Shown here piece by piece: positions 36,415 through 52,206 of a stretch of DNA of 64,000 nt (positions are counted from its first letter, which is position 1; the number at the start of each line of letters is the position of its first letter). A model generated the notes under the pieces. That model was not told where the DNA came from. It made no database searches and saw only the letters and a list, made by a program, of their open reading frames with translations. Source of the stretch: Castor canadensis (taxonomy: Eukaryota > Chordata > Mammalia > Rodentia > Castoridae); the NCBI RefSeq assembly GCF_047511655.1, contig NC_133394.1, forward strand, positions 55,398,501 through 55,462,500. Reading direction: 5' to 3'. The position numbers and the translations under genes are program-made.

Positions 36415-37199
36415 GAACAAAGGATTATGCCAAAGATTTATTTACTTAGTTTTTGTGCACATCCTCAAGTTTTATGACTCATGCTACACTCCTCCTACTA
36501 TAGTACCTCCCTTGGGCCAAAGCCCTGAAAGGTTACTTTCCAGTTACAGTCAGGAGAGAGAAGCACAGGGCAGGGCAGTGGAGCAAGTGTTTGCTGTCAG
36601 TGTTTGGATATCCTTAACCTGTGGAGGCAGAAAACTTTAAAAAAGTATCTTGTGGGTGGTAGGTGATCCAGAGTTTCAGAATCGAGGGAAATTACTCCCA
36701 GTGACAGTGACCCAGAATGGAGATCAAGGTGAGCAAGGACTGCAGATTAAGTCTGAAGGAAACAAATTCAGAGCCTGGTATCTGTCAGAGATGTCAACAA
36801 GTAGATAACAGCGGCCAGTCATCAATTACAGCTGCTTTCAACCCATTGGAAAGACCAGGATCTGGCTCCTTAAAGTGACAGACGTCTAATAGCAACCAAG
36901 GGTGCTGATGCATACCTCCTTTCTGACAGTTGATAACATGGTGCCAACAGGGGCTAAGGGTTCCAGAGCCAGCACTCTCATGGTGCCAACAGGGGCTAAG
37001 GGTTCCAGTGCTGGGGGAGAAGAGATTGAGTGGAGTAATAGCACCAAATACAAACTTGCTTTTCTTTGTAGACCTTTCATTATCTATTTAGAAACTTAAG
37101 GGAAACAATTGAGAAATAATTTCATTTTTGTAACGTGCTTAAATATTGGTATCACAATATCACCCTTTACTGCCTCTTCCACTTGATTAAGGCAGAAGT
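36415..37199. other. Unassigned DNA with a small tandem repeat
   Basis: No gene recognised. The only structure seen is the 42-base period repeat at 36938-37010. Confidence 0.55.
36938..37010 (+). repeat. Tandem duplication, 42-base period
   Basis: Two copies of a unit starting 'atggtgccaacaggggctaa' at 36938 and 36980. Copy 1 is complete and copy 2 diverges after about 30 bases. Confidence 0.9.
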
Positions 37200-37442
37200 T
37201 CTAGATGCAATGAAAACAGACTATGTGCTAGATTGTTTCCTCCAAATTCCTAACATTTGAACTTTAACATAGCTTTCTTTCTCCCCCACCATGGAAAAAC
37301 AAGATGGTTGTCTACAAGTCAGAAACAGAGTTCTTACCAAAAGCCAACTGTACTGACACCTATTTCCCAGAACTGTGAGAAATAAATTTTTGGTCTTAAA
37401 GCCATCCAGTCTGTAGTATTTTGTTATGATAAATAGAACTTA
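37200..37442 (+). mobile_element. MLT1/MST-type MaLR LTR, 3' portion
   Basis: The 'cagaactgtgagaaataaat' and 'ccagtctgtagtattttgtt' words are the characteristic MaLR LTR polyadenylation and 3' region. Upstream sequence is too diverged to fix the 5' edge. Confidence 0.7.
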
Positions 37443-37544
37443 GAAATAGACCTTGTCTCTCCTATCCCATTTATTGTTCTTCCATTAAATTAAGAGAAAT
37501 AATCATGGCACTTTTATTGGACTAATTTGTTTCCTCTTTTTCCC

Positions 37545-38331
37545 AGTTTTTTTATTGTAGCAAGATACATGTAATGTAAAATTTAACCATCATATTATTT
37601 TAAGTTATACATCCAGTGGTAATAAATACATTTATAATATTATGCAACCAACAGCTTCAATCTTTTTTCACCTCTACTCATTAAACAAGTCCCCATTCTC
37701 CTACCTACAACTCTGGAAGATACCATTCTCTTTTTCCCTAAGATTTTAGCTCTCTATGTACCTCATATTAGTGGTATTATATGGTGTTTTATTATGCAAG
37801 TTGTTTTTTTCACTTAGTATAATGTCCTCAATGTTATCTGTGTTGTAGCATATATCAAAATTTCTTTCCTTTAAGAACAGGTAATCAGTAATATTTTCTC
37901 ACATTTTGTTTATCCATTTATCCATAGATGGGCACCTGGCATGTTTCCGAGTTTTAGCTATTGTGAGTAAGGCTGCTATGTACATGAGTACACAAATAGA
38001 TCTTTGAGACCCTGCTTTCAGTTATTTTGGGAATATGCTCAGAAGTCAAATTGCTCCATCATATGACAATTCTGTTATTAATTTGTTGTTGAGTAGAGTA
38101 TTCTCTGATATCTGACAGCTACATAATTTGTGTTGTCCTCTCTTTTTTGCTTATTTTCTGTCTGCTACATCCATTATTGATGGGGGTGGGAGGGTGTTAA
38201 AGTCCCGGATACTGTAGAACTGTCTACTTCTCCCTGCGATTGTCAGTTATTGCTTCATGTATTTTAATGATCTGTTTTTAGGTGGACTGATGTTTATATT
38301 TGTTATATCTTCTTTAAAGATAGTGAGCCTT
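37545..38331 (-). mobile_element. Ancient L1 fragments (3' UTR/ORF2 end and an endonuclease-region piece)
   Basis: 37545-38100 reads on the minus strand as an old L1 3' region, with the 'catttatccatagatgggca' and 'ctattgtgagtaaggctgct' counterparts. 38100-38331 resembles a separate, more 5' part of ORF2 ('tattgatgggggtgggaggg', 'cttcatgtattttaatgatc'). The two pieces are not contiguous in an intact L1, so a deletion or two insertions are involved. Confidence 0.7.
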
Positions 38332-38334
38332 TAG

Positions 38335-39600
<1,266 letters not shown>

Positions 39601-39802
39601 AAATTCAAAACATTGAATTTTAAAATTCCTTATGATTCCAAATACTTTGTAGTTGAATTTTGCTTCCCATCTTTGAGGTAAACTGGTTACTGTTTTGCTG
39701 AGTCATATCCCTTTCAAGTTGGTGGTTGGGATATTTGCCATGTGCCTGATGGTGGGACATTGCTCAGGCCACACACTCCAGCAGCTGTGTGAAATCTTCT
39801 GA

Positions 39803-42130
<2,328 letters not shown>

Positions 42131-42309
42131 AACAAAGTCCTTACACTGGAGTGAAAATCTGTAGGTGTATGCATAATGAAGCTGTCTGTATTCATTCCAT
42201 TCACCATCAAACAAATGAAATAATAATCTGTGGCAAACCTTAGAGATGTAACATACATGGGAATGTCTAGTGCTGGGAAGAGTTGCTTCAGTATGTCTTT
42301 TATGTTGAA

Positions 42310-42366
42310 CTGGAATCTGGACTCAGGGGCTCGTGCTTCTGCCACTTCTGCCACTATGCCAGCCAT
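42310..42366 (-). mobile_element. Short ID-like SINE remnant
   Basis: The minus strand reads 'tggctggcatagtggcagaa' and then 'gagcccctgagtcca', compatible with an internally deleted ID-like unit. Confidence 0.45.
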
Positions 42367-43363
42367 TTGTATGTCTTTTTAATTGTGACTTTCAATGGGC
42401 TCTACATTTTAGATGTCCTTTAGATATGGACTTCTTTAACTGGATGTGTATCCTAGGGTGACATTGAACTTATGTTTTTCCAACCTCTGTGTTTTCCAAA
42501 CACTGGGATGAAAAACACGTGACATACTTGTGAAATGTTCAGATTTTATCTTTCTTGTTTTCCAATGTAATTTGTGTATTGTCCAAAACATGGATGAGAA
42601 GAGAAAGTTTGTTTTCAAGTAGCACCTGGATTTGTCTTTGTCTCATGTTTTAAAGAGGTTGTTCTTTTGGCCAACATTGTATGATGCCTTTTCTGTCAAG
42701 AATCAATTTTCTCTTAAAATTAAAACCCAGTGAAGATTTGTTTCCTTTCCACTTAGGTCTATTTGTTAATCTCTTCATTATAATATAACATATTTAATAA
42801 GATAGTTTCAAGATTTCTTATTAAAAAAAAGTTGGTGGTTGGGCTTCTGCTGTCTGGATGGAATCAGTTGGGGCATTTTTCCTTTTTGAAACATGAAGAT
42901 ACGTTTGAACCAGAGATTCAAAGCTAGTCTTTGTTAAATCACAGGTTGTACTGTCAAAGACCCAAACTATTGGCGACTTTTGTTTGTTAACATATTTTGA
43001 ATTTGTATCTTTTTTTTTATAATGGCAACACTACTAAAGAATGTTTAGTTCCTAAACAAATGAATTACTATTCTTTTGTGTGAAGAGACTGTTTCCTGCA
43101 GGGTTTATGGCTTTGCCATAGCCTTCAGTGAAATAAGACATCTTAACATCCTACGATAAGAGGTGCTTCTTTGTGATGATTTTTAAATTTTATTTGCATA
43201 ATTGCTTGTTATCAGTGCTGCTGATGTAGTGGAGTCATGTAAGATTTCTGTGCTATGGTTGTTGATATCTTGTAATGGGACTGCTTCTGTAAATGATTAA
43301 AAAAGCTCAGGTGAATTTCAGAAGTTTACAGAATATTTATTCTTTGTTTTCTCAGTTAATTGG

Positions 43364-43419
43364 CTTTACTTATTTAATGTTTAATGTTTATCTTTACTTA
43401 TTTAATGTTTAATGTTCAC
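43364..43419 (+). repeat. Two-copy 28-base tandem repeat
   Basis: Units start at 43364 and 43392 ('ctttacttatttaatgttta') and differ only at the end. Confidence 0.92.
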
Positions 43420-43649
43420 CTTTTTCCCATTTCTTTGTCACTGGGATAAAGAATAAATTTGTTTCAGAGCTCACGTTCATGAAAACATGTTTTCATGTTA
43501 ATTTTGCCTAAAATTAATGCCCTGATGCTTTCTAAAATAAGTATTTTGTAGGTTATACTTCACAGGAAAATTACTATCTGTATAGTAAACAGAAAATTGA
43601 ACACATATTGGCAATTGTTTCATAAAGAATCTGTGAATTGAAACTGTAA

Positions 43650-43772
43650 AAAGTGGGGAGGGGAGATATGAACAATGTAGGGGTGAATTTAATCAAAGTA
43701 CATTATATGCATGTACAGAAATACAAGGAAACCCCATGTAAAATTAATATATGCTAATAAACAAAACAAAGC
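43650..43772 (+). mobile_element. L1 3'-UTR-like segment
   Basis: Starts with a G-rich block at the same point as 10656-10785 and shares the 'aatttaatcaaagtac', 'atatgcatgtacagaaat' and 'taatatatgctaataaac' order. Confidence 0.65.
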
Positions 43773-44031
43773 AAACTGTAGTGGAGAATATTACTGATAC
43801 AAAGAAATGGACTAATTGTCTTCAATAGTGAAAGGATCTCCAATTATGCTAAGTGGTAGAAAAATTCAAAAATGCTATATGGTCCTGATTATACAACTCT
43901 CTTAAAAAGACAAAGTTACAGAAATGGAGAAGAGAGGAATGGTTGCTAACTGTTAAAAAGGTAGTGGAGGTGGGAAGGCAGTTGGTGTGGCTGTCAATAT
44001 AAAAGATCTTTTATTGATATGAATATCCTGG

Positions 44032-44452
44032 TGCTGTGGTTTGGATGTGATCTGGCACCTAAGGATTCATGTATTGTAAGCTTGATCTGCATTGTGACTG
44101 TGTTGATGGTGAGACCTTTAAGAGGTGGATGCTATTGGAAGATCATCAAGTGTCTGGATGCTGCCCTCTGAAGGGATTAAGTTTGTGAGACTCTGGTGAG
44201 TTCCCACAAGAGGATTGTTACAACAGAGCAAGTCTGGCCACACTCTCCTCCATATGATCTCTCACACATGTTCCTGCCATGTTGCCATTCACTGTGATGT
44301 GACACAACCAAGGTGGCCCTGATACGAGACCAAATTGAAGGATCAATCTGATTTTGGACATTTAGCCCTCCAAGAGTATGAAAAAACAATCCCTATTTCT
44401 TTACAATGTACCCACCCTCAGGTATTTGGAAAATAGACTAATACACTTGGTT
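44032..44452 (+). mobile_element. MST-type MaLR solo LTR
   Basis: Starts 'gtgctgtggtttggatgtga', contains 'gagacctttaagaggtggat', a 'ctcacacatgttcctgccat' block and an end region 'cctcaggtatttggaaaata'. This is the order of MST LTRs of the ERVL-MaLR group. Nearly complete and not attached to internal sequence, so a solo LTR formed by LTR recombination is the likely origin. Confidence 0.8.
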
Positions 44453-45440
44453 ATGATCTATTGCACTTTAGTTTTGGGGTTCTTTAGGGAGAACTGAATA
44501 CTTCTGACTACTGCATATGAAGCTACAATTATTTCAAAAATTAAGTTAAAAGAAGGAAGAAAATCCAGACAGAAGTAGACATGTTAATCTGTCAGTTATG
44601 TCTGAGCCTTAAAACTCTCACATCACAATGGTCAGTGAGCTTAACTGCCACAGCCTTCACAGACTTCAGATACTTGTCTATAGTGCTCTGCTAAGTGCTG
44701 TAACCATGGTCTGTGTTCAAAGTCAAGAATTAGAAGAAAATGAATACCATTTTCCAATACAAATCTCAATGCTTCACTGGGCCAGGTAGTCTTTTGGTAT
44801 ACTACTTTTGAGTATGATCATTAATACAGACTGGTGGTTCCAAGACTGGTTCTGTCTTGTTTCCTCTTAAATACGTGAACTAATTCTCTTGCCTTCATCA
44901 CTGGTTTCATGAAAAGTTACTCAAAAACTATAGGTTTTGTATTATCAGGAAAGACACATCCTTGGCCTTATTAGAAGTAAATTTGTATATGTCTATGAAG
45001 ATTATTTCCCTAGTTGTGAGTGTCATTTTATGTTCTGTTCAGTTGAATTGGTTTTAAGTATTATGTCTATAGAGTCCTGTTGGAAAGTCACCAACCGAAA
45101 TTCAAGGTATTTCAATATGTTTTCAAACTTTTTGATAGTTCCAGCATTGTTTGTGGTTCTTTAGCAAATTTTTCTGTATGATTTGAATATTGATATAGAA
45201 AAGATGGGGGTCAATTACCTAAATCTTCATGCTAACATTCCACCAAATTGAAACAATTTCTTCATAAGTCTTCATATTCCACAAAAATTATTGTCATACT
45301 TAGCAATGACTTTCATGTTGATGAAACTAATGTCCACTTCTCAGTACTCATCTGCTTTGGCCTTGCTGTAGAATTTGTCATGGCTGATTGCTCCCATTTT
45401 TTAAAAGTCTCACAGGCAAGCCCCAGGGCTCTCTTTGTGA
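44453..45440. other. Intergenic DNA, nothing assigned
   Basis: No gene, retrocopy or repeat recognised between the MST LTR and the truncated end of the next L1. Confidence 0.55.
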
Positions 45441-48400
45441 CCCATTTGTCCATCCTTTCTCTTTGTTGCTGAGCTGGTGGGGTTCTATTGAGGAAGTCTT
45501 TGCCTATACCTGTTACTTCCAGAGTATTCCCTGCTCTTTCCTGTACTAATTTCAGAGTTTCAGGTCTGAAATTAAGGTCCTTGATCCATTTTGAGTCGAT
45601 ACAAGTTCAGGGCGAAAAACATGAATCTAGTTTCAGGTTTTTTTGCAGGCAGATAACAACTTTTCTCAGCAGCATTTGTTGTAGAAACTGTCTTTTCTCT
45701 CCATTGTATATTTTTGGCTCCTTTGTCAAAAACATGGTGGGCATAGCTGTGTGGATTCTTATCTGCATCTTCGGTTCCACTGGTCTTCATATCTGTTTTT
45801 GTGCCAGTACATGCTGTTTTTATTGCTATTGCTTTGTAATATAGTTTGAAGTCAGGTATTGTGATACCTCCAGCATTGCTCTTTTTGATGAGTATTGTAT
45901 TGGCTATTCATGATCTCTTGTGTTTCCAAATGAATTTTAGGGTAGATTTTTCAGTCTCTGTGATGAATGTCATTAGGATTTTGATGGCAATTGCATTAAA
46001 CATATAGATTGCTTTTGATAATATAGCCATGTTTACTATGCTGATTCTACCAATCCATGAGCACAGGAGATCTCTCAACCTTCTGTAATCTTCCTCGATC
46101 TCTTTCTTCAGGGTTTTGTAGTTCTCCTTGTAGAGGTCATTCACAACCTTTGTTAAGTTTACTCCTAAGTATTTGATTTTTTTTGAGGCTATTGTAAATG
46201 GAATTGTTTCCATATATTCTTTCACAATTTGTTCATTGTTGTTGTATAGAATAGCTAATGATTTTTGTAAGTTGATTTTGTATCCTGCCACCTTGCTGAA
46301 GTTGTTTATGGTATCCAGGAGTTTTTGGGTAGAGTTTTTTGGGTCTTTAATGTATACGATCATGTCATCTGCAAACAGGGATACTTTAACAGTTTCTTTA
46401 CCTATTTGTATTCCTTTTATTTCTTCTTCTTGCCTAATTGCTCAGGCTAGGAATTCCAGTACTATGTTGAATGGGAGTGGGGATAGTGGGCACCCTTGTT
46501 GTGTTCCTGATTTTAGGGGAAATAGTTTCAGTTTTTCTCCATTAAGTATGATGTTGGCTATAGGATTGCCATAAATAGCTTTTACAATGGTGAGGAACAT
46601 GCATTGTATTCCTAGTTTTATTAGAGCTTTTATCATGAAGTGGTGTTGGATCTTATCAAAGGCTTTTTCTGCATTTATTGAGATGATCAATTGGTTTTTG
46701 TCTTTGCTTCTATTAAAGTGCTGTATTTATAGATTTGCATATGTTGAACTTCCCCTGCATCCCTGGGATGAACTCGACTTAGTTGTAGTGAATTATCTCT
46801 CTGATATGTTATTAGATTCAGTTTGCCATTATTTTATTGAGGATTTTTGCATCAATGTTTATTAAGGGGATTGGCCTATAGTTCTCCTTTTAAAGTTGTC
46901 TCTGTCTGCTTTTGGATTAAATGTAATACTGGCTTCATAAAATGAGTTATGCAGTGTTCCTTCCCTTTCTATTTCATGGAACATTTTAAGGAGGGTTGGT
47001 ATTAGTTCTTCTTTAAGTGTCTGATAGAATTCAGCTGAGAATCCATCAGGTACTGGACTTTTCTTTTCTGGGAGACTCTTTATTGATGCTTCAATTTCAT
47101 TTTTTGTTATAGATTTATTCAGGTGATTAATATCCTCTTGGTTCAATTTTGGATGGTCATAAGTATCTAGAAATCTGTTCATTTCATCAAGATTTTCAAA
47201 TTTATTAGAATGTAGGTTCTCCAAGTAGTCTCTGATTATTCCCTGGATTTCCATGGTATCTGTCATTATCTCCTTTTTGTATTTCTGATTTTATTGATTT
47301 GGATTTTTTTCTCTCCTTATTTTAGTCAGGTTTGCCAGGGATGTGTCAATCTTGTTCATTTTTTCAAAGAATCAGCATTTTGTTTCATTGATTGTTTTTA
47401 TGTTTTTTGTTTGTTTGTTTGTTTCCGTTTCATTAATTTCACCACTTAGTTTATTATTTCTCTCCTTCTGCTCATTTTGGGATTTGCTTGTTCTTCTTTT
47501 TTTAGGAATTTGAGCTGAAGTATCAGGTCATTGATTTGAATCTTTCTGTCCTTTTAATACATGCACTCATGGCTATAAACTTTCCTCTTAGGACTGCCCC
47601 TCCTTTGTCCCATAAGTTCTGGTAGGTCCTGTTTTCATTTTCATTAACTTCCAGGTACCTTTTAATTTCCTCTCTTATTTCATCAATGACCCACTGATCA
47701 TTCAGCAATGTGTTGTTTTGTTTCTAATTGTATGTTTTCTATTGTTTTTGTTGTTGAGTTGTAGTTTTAATGCATTGTGATCAGATAGATTATTTCTGTT
47801 TTCTTATATTTGCTGAGGCTTGCTTTTTGCCCTAAGATATGACCAATTTTGGAGAAAGTTCCATGGGCTTCTGAGAAGCATGTATATTGTGCAGAAGTTG
47901 GATGAAATATTCTGTAGACATCAGCTAGGTCCATTTGATCTATGGTGTGATTTAGATCTAGAATTTCTTCATTGATTTTTTGATTGGATGATCTATCTAT
48001 TGGTGATAGGGGATATTAAATCACCCACTATCGCTGTGTTGGAGTCTGTATATGCCTTAGGTCCTTCAGAGTATGTTTGATGAAATTCGGTGCACTGATA
48101 TTGGGTGCATTTAGGTTGATAATTGTTATTTCCTTTTTGTGTATGTCTTCTTTTATTAGTATGGAGTGTCCTTCCTTTCCTCTTTTGATCAATGAATGTT
48201 TGAAATCTAATTTGTCCGAGATAAGTATTGCTACTTCTGCCTGTTTTCTGGGCCATTGGCTTGATAAATCTTCTTCTAGTCTTTCACCCTAAGCCAGTGC
48301 TTTTTTCTGTCAATGAGACAGGTCTCCTGTAAACAACAGATTGTTGTATCTTCCTTTTTAATCCAGTTTGCCAAATGGTGTCTTTTGATGGGAGAATTGT

Positions 48401-48452
48401 GTCCATTAACATTCATTGTTAGTATTGATAGATATGTGGTGATTCCTGTCAT
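45441..48452 (-). pseudogene. L1 ORF2, broken and 3' truncated
   Basis: The likely start ATG is at 48452 on the minus strand. Endonuclease pieces lie at 48256-47523, the linker at 47266-46862, RT with DAEKAF-like (Asn for Asp here) and FADD-region blocks at 46690-46360, and thumb/connector at 46363-45572. Frameshifts divide the sequence, and the final part is cut off at 45441. Confidence 0.9.
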
Positions 48453-48521
48453 TTAATTGTTGTTGCTTAAGGGTTTTATTGTGTGTGGCTACATCAATGT
48501 TACCTCTGATTCCTTGTCTTT

Positions 48522-49694
48522 TCATCTCCTGTGGTTTGGTACTGCCTGCCCTTTCATGGTTATGTTGGGTTTCATTTTCTGTGTGCAGAATCCCTTGAGG
48601 ATCTTTTGCAGTGGTGGCTTTGTAGTCACATATTGTTTTAGTTTCTGCTTATCATGGAAGACTTTTATTGTTCCATCTATTTTGAATGATAGTTTTGCTG
48701 GGTAGAGTATCCTAGGATTGAAGTTATTTTCATTCAGTGCCCAGAAGACCTCACCCCAAGCTCTTGCTTTTAATGTTTCTGTGGAGAAGTCTGCTGTGAT
48801 TTTGATGGGTTTACCTTTGTATGTTATTTGTTTTTTCTTTCTTACAGCCTTCAATATTCTTTCTTTAGTCTCTGCACTTGTTTTAATGATAACATTTTGT
48901 GGGGTAGTTCTACTTTAGTCAGGTCTGTTTGGTGTTCTGGAGGTTTCCTATATCTGTATGGGCATAGTTTTCTCTAGATTTGGGACATTTTCTGTTATTA
49001 TTTTATTGAATATGTTATGCATTCCTTTTGCTTGCACCTCTTCTCCTTCTTCAATGCCCATGATTCTCAGGTTTGGTCTTTTGATGGAGTCAGTAAGTTC
49101 TTGCATTTTCTTTTCACAGGTCTTGAGTTGTTTAACTAATAGTTCTTCAGTTTTTCCTTTAATTACCATTTCTTCTTTGAGTTCTGAGATTTTGTCTTCT
49201 GCTTGTTCTAGTCTGCTGGATTGGCCTTCCATTTTGTTTTGCATTTCTGTTTCATTCTTTTCTCTGAGGTTTTCCATATCCTGAGTTGCTTCCTCTTTAA
49301 TATACTCTATTTTCCTCCTGAGTTCATTTATCTCTTTATTTATTGTGTTCTTTTTTTCAACTTTGGTGAATATACAGTGCTTCTATAGTTTCACTTATTT
49401 GTTCTTGTGCTTTCTCAAATTCTCTATTTTTGTTGTCTTGGAATTTCTTGAGTGTCTCCTGTACATTTTGATGATCATATCCACTATTGTCTCTATGAAA
49501 TTCTCATTGATTACTTGCAGGATTTCTTCTTTCATGGTGTTCTTGTGGGCTTCATTGGGTTCTTTGGCATAGTTTATTTTCATTTTGTTGGAGTCTGGAT
49601 GTGGACATCTGTTTTCTTCATTTCCCTCTGGTTCCTGTACTAATTTATTATTGGGGGGAAATTGGTTTTCCTCTTTTTTCCATCTTCCCATCAT
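48522..49694 (-). pseudogene. L1 ORF1 (RNA-binding chaperone), broken
   Basis: ORF1p coats L1 RNA as a trimer. Seen in order on the minus strand: N-terminal region (49694-49395), coiled coil rich in Glu/Lys/Leu followed by the RRM with a LRIMGIEEGEE block (49277-48948), and the C-terminal domain (48854-48522, including ITADFSTETLKARA). Stops or frameshifts separate the three pieces. Confidence 0.9.
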
Positions 49695-50214
49695 TGCCCT
49701 TGCTACTCTTACTGGCCCTGTACTGTGTGTAATTCATTGTTATAATAATAACAATGGTGATATCTAGAATGGAAGGGTGAGAGGAGAGAGAAAGGAAAGA
49801 AAGTAAAGAAAAAGGGAACAAAACAAAACAAAAAACAGAGCCAAAGAAATAAACAGGGAGAGATAGTGTACTAATCAACAGTTAGCTAAACAGGCATTAG
49901 ATAGACAGAAAAGATTAAAAAAAATTTTAAAAAGATAAAAAAATACATAAAATTTCCCAAGTTCAATTGCAATAAATTTTCAGTCTTAATAGATTTGGTG
50001 CTATTCCTTCAGCATCCAGTCCTGGTGTTGCTGTCTGAGTAGTAGTTCTATCATTGTCTCATCAAGGGGGAAAAAAATGGAGCCTGGAGACAGTTTTGTG
50101 AATGTCTATTTGAGGCTGCAGCTCACCTGCCACCTACTGTCAGCCAGCTGCTGCTGCAGGCTTTATTTATTGCAGATCTCAGGAATGAGTTTTACACTCA
50201 CCTAGCCCCACAGT

Positions 50215-50960
50215 CTTTGTTTATTTAGAGTTCTCCTGGATGCATGCCCCTTTTGTTTTCTCCAGTATATAGCCCTACCCACCTGTTGCAGTTGCAGTCC
50301 TTTTTTATTTAGAGTTCACGTGGGGAGGTGCCCTTCCCCCACTCTCCTGTGGAGCATGCCACACTTTAGCCGCTGTTGGAGGCCTTCCCCTCTCCAAGCA
50401 CACTGAGGGAGTTGGCTCCACAGTCACCTTCTCTGGCCAGCTTGTTTATTTACAGTTCGCATGGGGGAGTGCCCCTTCCCCCCTCTCCACTGGAGCTTTC
50501 CTCATGACAGCCACTGTTACAAGCTTTCCCCACTCCAAGTTTGCTGGGTGGGGGTCTCTGCTCCTGCCTTCTCTGGCCAGCTTGTTTATTTACAGTTTGT
50601 GTGGGGCATTGCCCCTCCTCCCTCTCTGGTAGAGCCTTCCACAGGACAACCACTGTTACAAGCTTTCCCCACTTCAAGGTTGCTGGGCAGAGTCGCCACT
50701 CCTGCCTTCTCTGACTGGCTTGTTTATTTACAGTTTGTGTGAGGGAGTGCCCCTCCCCCTTTCTCCAGAGCTCAGGGCACTCCGCCGTCTTTGATATGTG
50801 TCTTTTTTTTTTCAGCTGCTTGTTTACTATTCAGGGTTTTTTTTCTTTTTTCCCTGGGCAGGGGTCAGTCTGTTCAGGGGGCTATGCTGATTTGTTCCAG
50901 GGAGTACCGTGTGCCACTTATTTGCTCACCTGGTGGTCTCCAAAGGCATATCCCCAGTGT
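50215..50960 (-). repeat. Tandem units in the L1 5' UTR
   Basis: On the plus strand a 'cttgtttatttacagtt'-type word recurs at 50301 (variant), 50441, 50581 and 50719, spaced 138-140 bases, with shorter or decayed copies near 50216 and 50819. Each full unit also carries a 'gtgccccttcccccctctcc' block and a 'ccactgttacaagctttccc' block. Monomeric 5' UTR repeats act as L1 promoters in mouse; that role here is inferred. Confidence 0.8.
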
Positions 50961-51840
50961 CTCTGCAATAGTTTACTTTAGGAAGCATGCTTTCTGCTTC
51001 CTCCCTCTAGTCACCATCTTAGAATCCTCACTTTCTAAATTGTAGCTCTTTGGAACAAAAGGAATTGTTCTCATCCCTTGAAAAGTATTTTGCCAGTGTA
51101 CATATTTTAATTCTTTAATATGTGATAAAAGAAGGAAAGATATGACATCCAACACCTCCAAACTCTTGCACTTTTTCTTTACAGCAATTATTAGACTATC
51201 CTGAAATAAATTCTTACTTGCATTTACTCTGATTGCCACTATAAATGGTGTTCTCTAGTTGACATGCATACTTTGTTTATATTTAAGGAAATTTTGGTTA
51301 CAACTCTTAACCATTTCTTCTCTTCAGCCTATGTATTGGCACTAACATTATTCTTGAAACATATTTTAAATTCTCACAAACATGTATTAGTTGCTCTATT
51401 GACCAAATACAAAGAAACTGCTGCTTCCTTCCTACCCTTGAACCCAGGAAGGTGTTGGGCCCTTCCATCCATTCAAGAATGCTTGAGGACTGGATCTCCT
51501 TCCCAAATCTCACATCCCAGGGCAAACTATTATCCTCTGGGCCACATATCATTTTCCTGAAATATTTTTATATTGTTCCAAATACATAATTGATCTTGCT
51601 GAATATTTCATATGCTTTTTAAAAATAACACAATAAAGATGTATAATTTTAACAACATAGGTTGACTTGAAAATAAGCTAAAAGCTAATTTTACTATGTG
51701 TGGTTATTATTGAATAATTAGACACATCAGTCTAATAAAAGAGAAAGACTTTGAGCTCCAGATCTTCACCAAAGATATCCAGCACTCTGTGTTTTTAAGA
51801 CCAAAAAGAAAATTTCAAGTACATGACCTAGACAGAAGGA

Positions 51841-51850
51841 GAGATAGAGA

Positions 51851-51904
<54 letters not shown>
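51841..51904. repeat. (GA)n microsatellite
   Basis: About 64 bases of GA repeats, almost uninterrupted from 51855. It creates a false open frame of Arg-Glu repeats. Confidence 0.97.
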
Positions 51905-51907
<3 letters not shown>

Positions 51908-52129
51908 TATAAGGTATCATGTGGAAACTTCCCTTAGAAAAGCATATAGGTACACTTATTTTCAAAGGTCAGTTATATATACCATGACCCTCTATCCTTA
52001 AGTAAAACTTATGTATTTCCTTAGAATGAAAATAATCTTCTATGTATCTACCATTCAGCAACTTCAGTAAATTTAATATTGCTTTTATAAATATGTGATA
52101 TATATTTGATATAATATTTGTGTGTGTGT

Positions 52130-52206
52130 GTTTGTACAGTGCTGGTGTTTGAGTTCAGGACCTCACATATAGGCAAGTGCTTTATGAATAACCTAGGTCC
52201 CAGCCA
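52130..52206 (-). mobile_element. ID-like SINE, degraded
   Basis: The minus strand has 'ggctgggacctaggttattc', 'gcacttgcctatatgtgagg' and a B-box-like 'tgaactcaaac' relic. Confidence 0.65.

Larger units (their letters stand above)
42131..43649. other. Probable 3' flank or 3' UTR of the zinc-finger copy
   Basis: No gene recognised. An AATAAA occurs at about 43451. An ID-like SINE remnant (42310-42366) and a 28-base tandem repeat (43364-43419) lie here. Confidence 0.45.
45441..51025 (-). mobile_element. L1 with intact 5' end but missing 3' end
   Basis: On the minus strand the element begins at about 51025 with 'taagatggtgacta', a typical L1 5' start. It continues through a 1.3-kb 5' UTR that holds tandem units of about 140 bp (50215-50960), ORF1 (49694-48522), a spacer of about 70 bases and ORF2 (48452 onward). 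It stops at about 45441 inside the ORF2 C-terminal region. The last ORF2 codons, 3' UTR and poly(A) tail are absent. This is the reverse of the usual L1 truncation. Frames carry several stops. Confidence 0.93.

Noticed and set aside
37545-38331. One continuous old L1
   Set aside because: The two halves correspond to non-adjacent parts of an L1, so a simple single fragment does not explain them.
51789-52001. 70-codon frame with an Arg-Glu repeat
   Set aside because: Produced by the (GA)n microsatellite.
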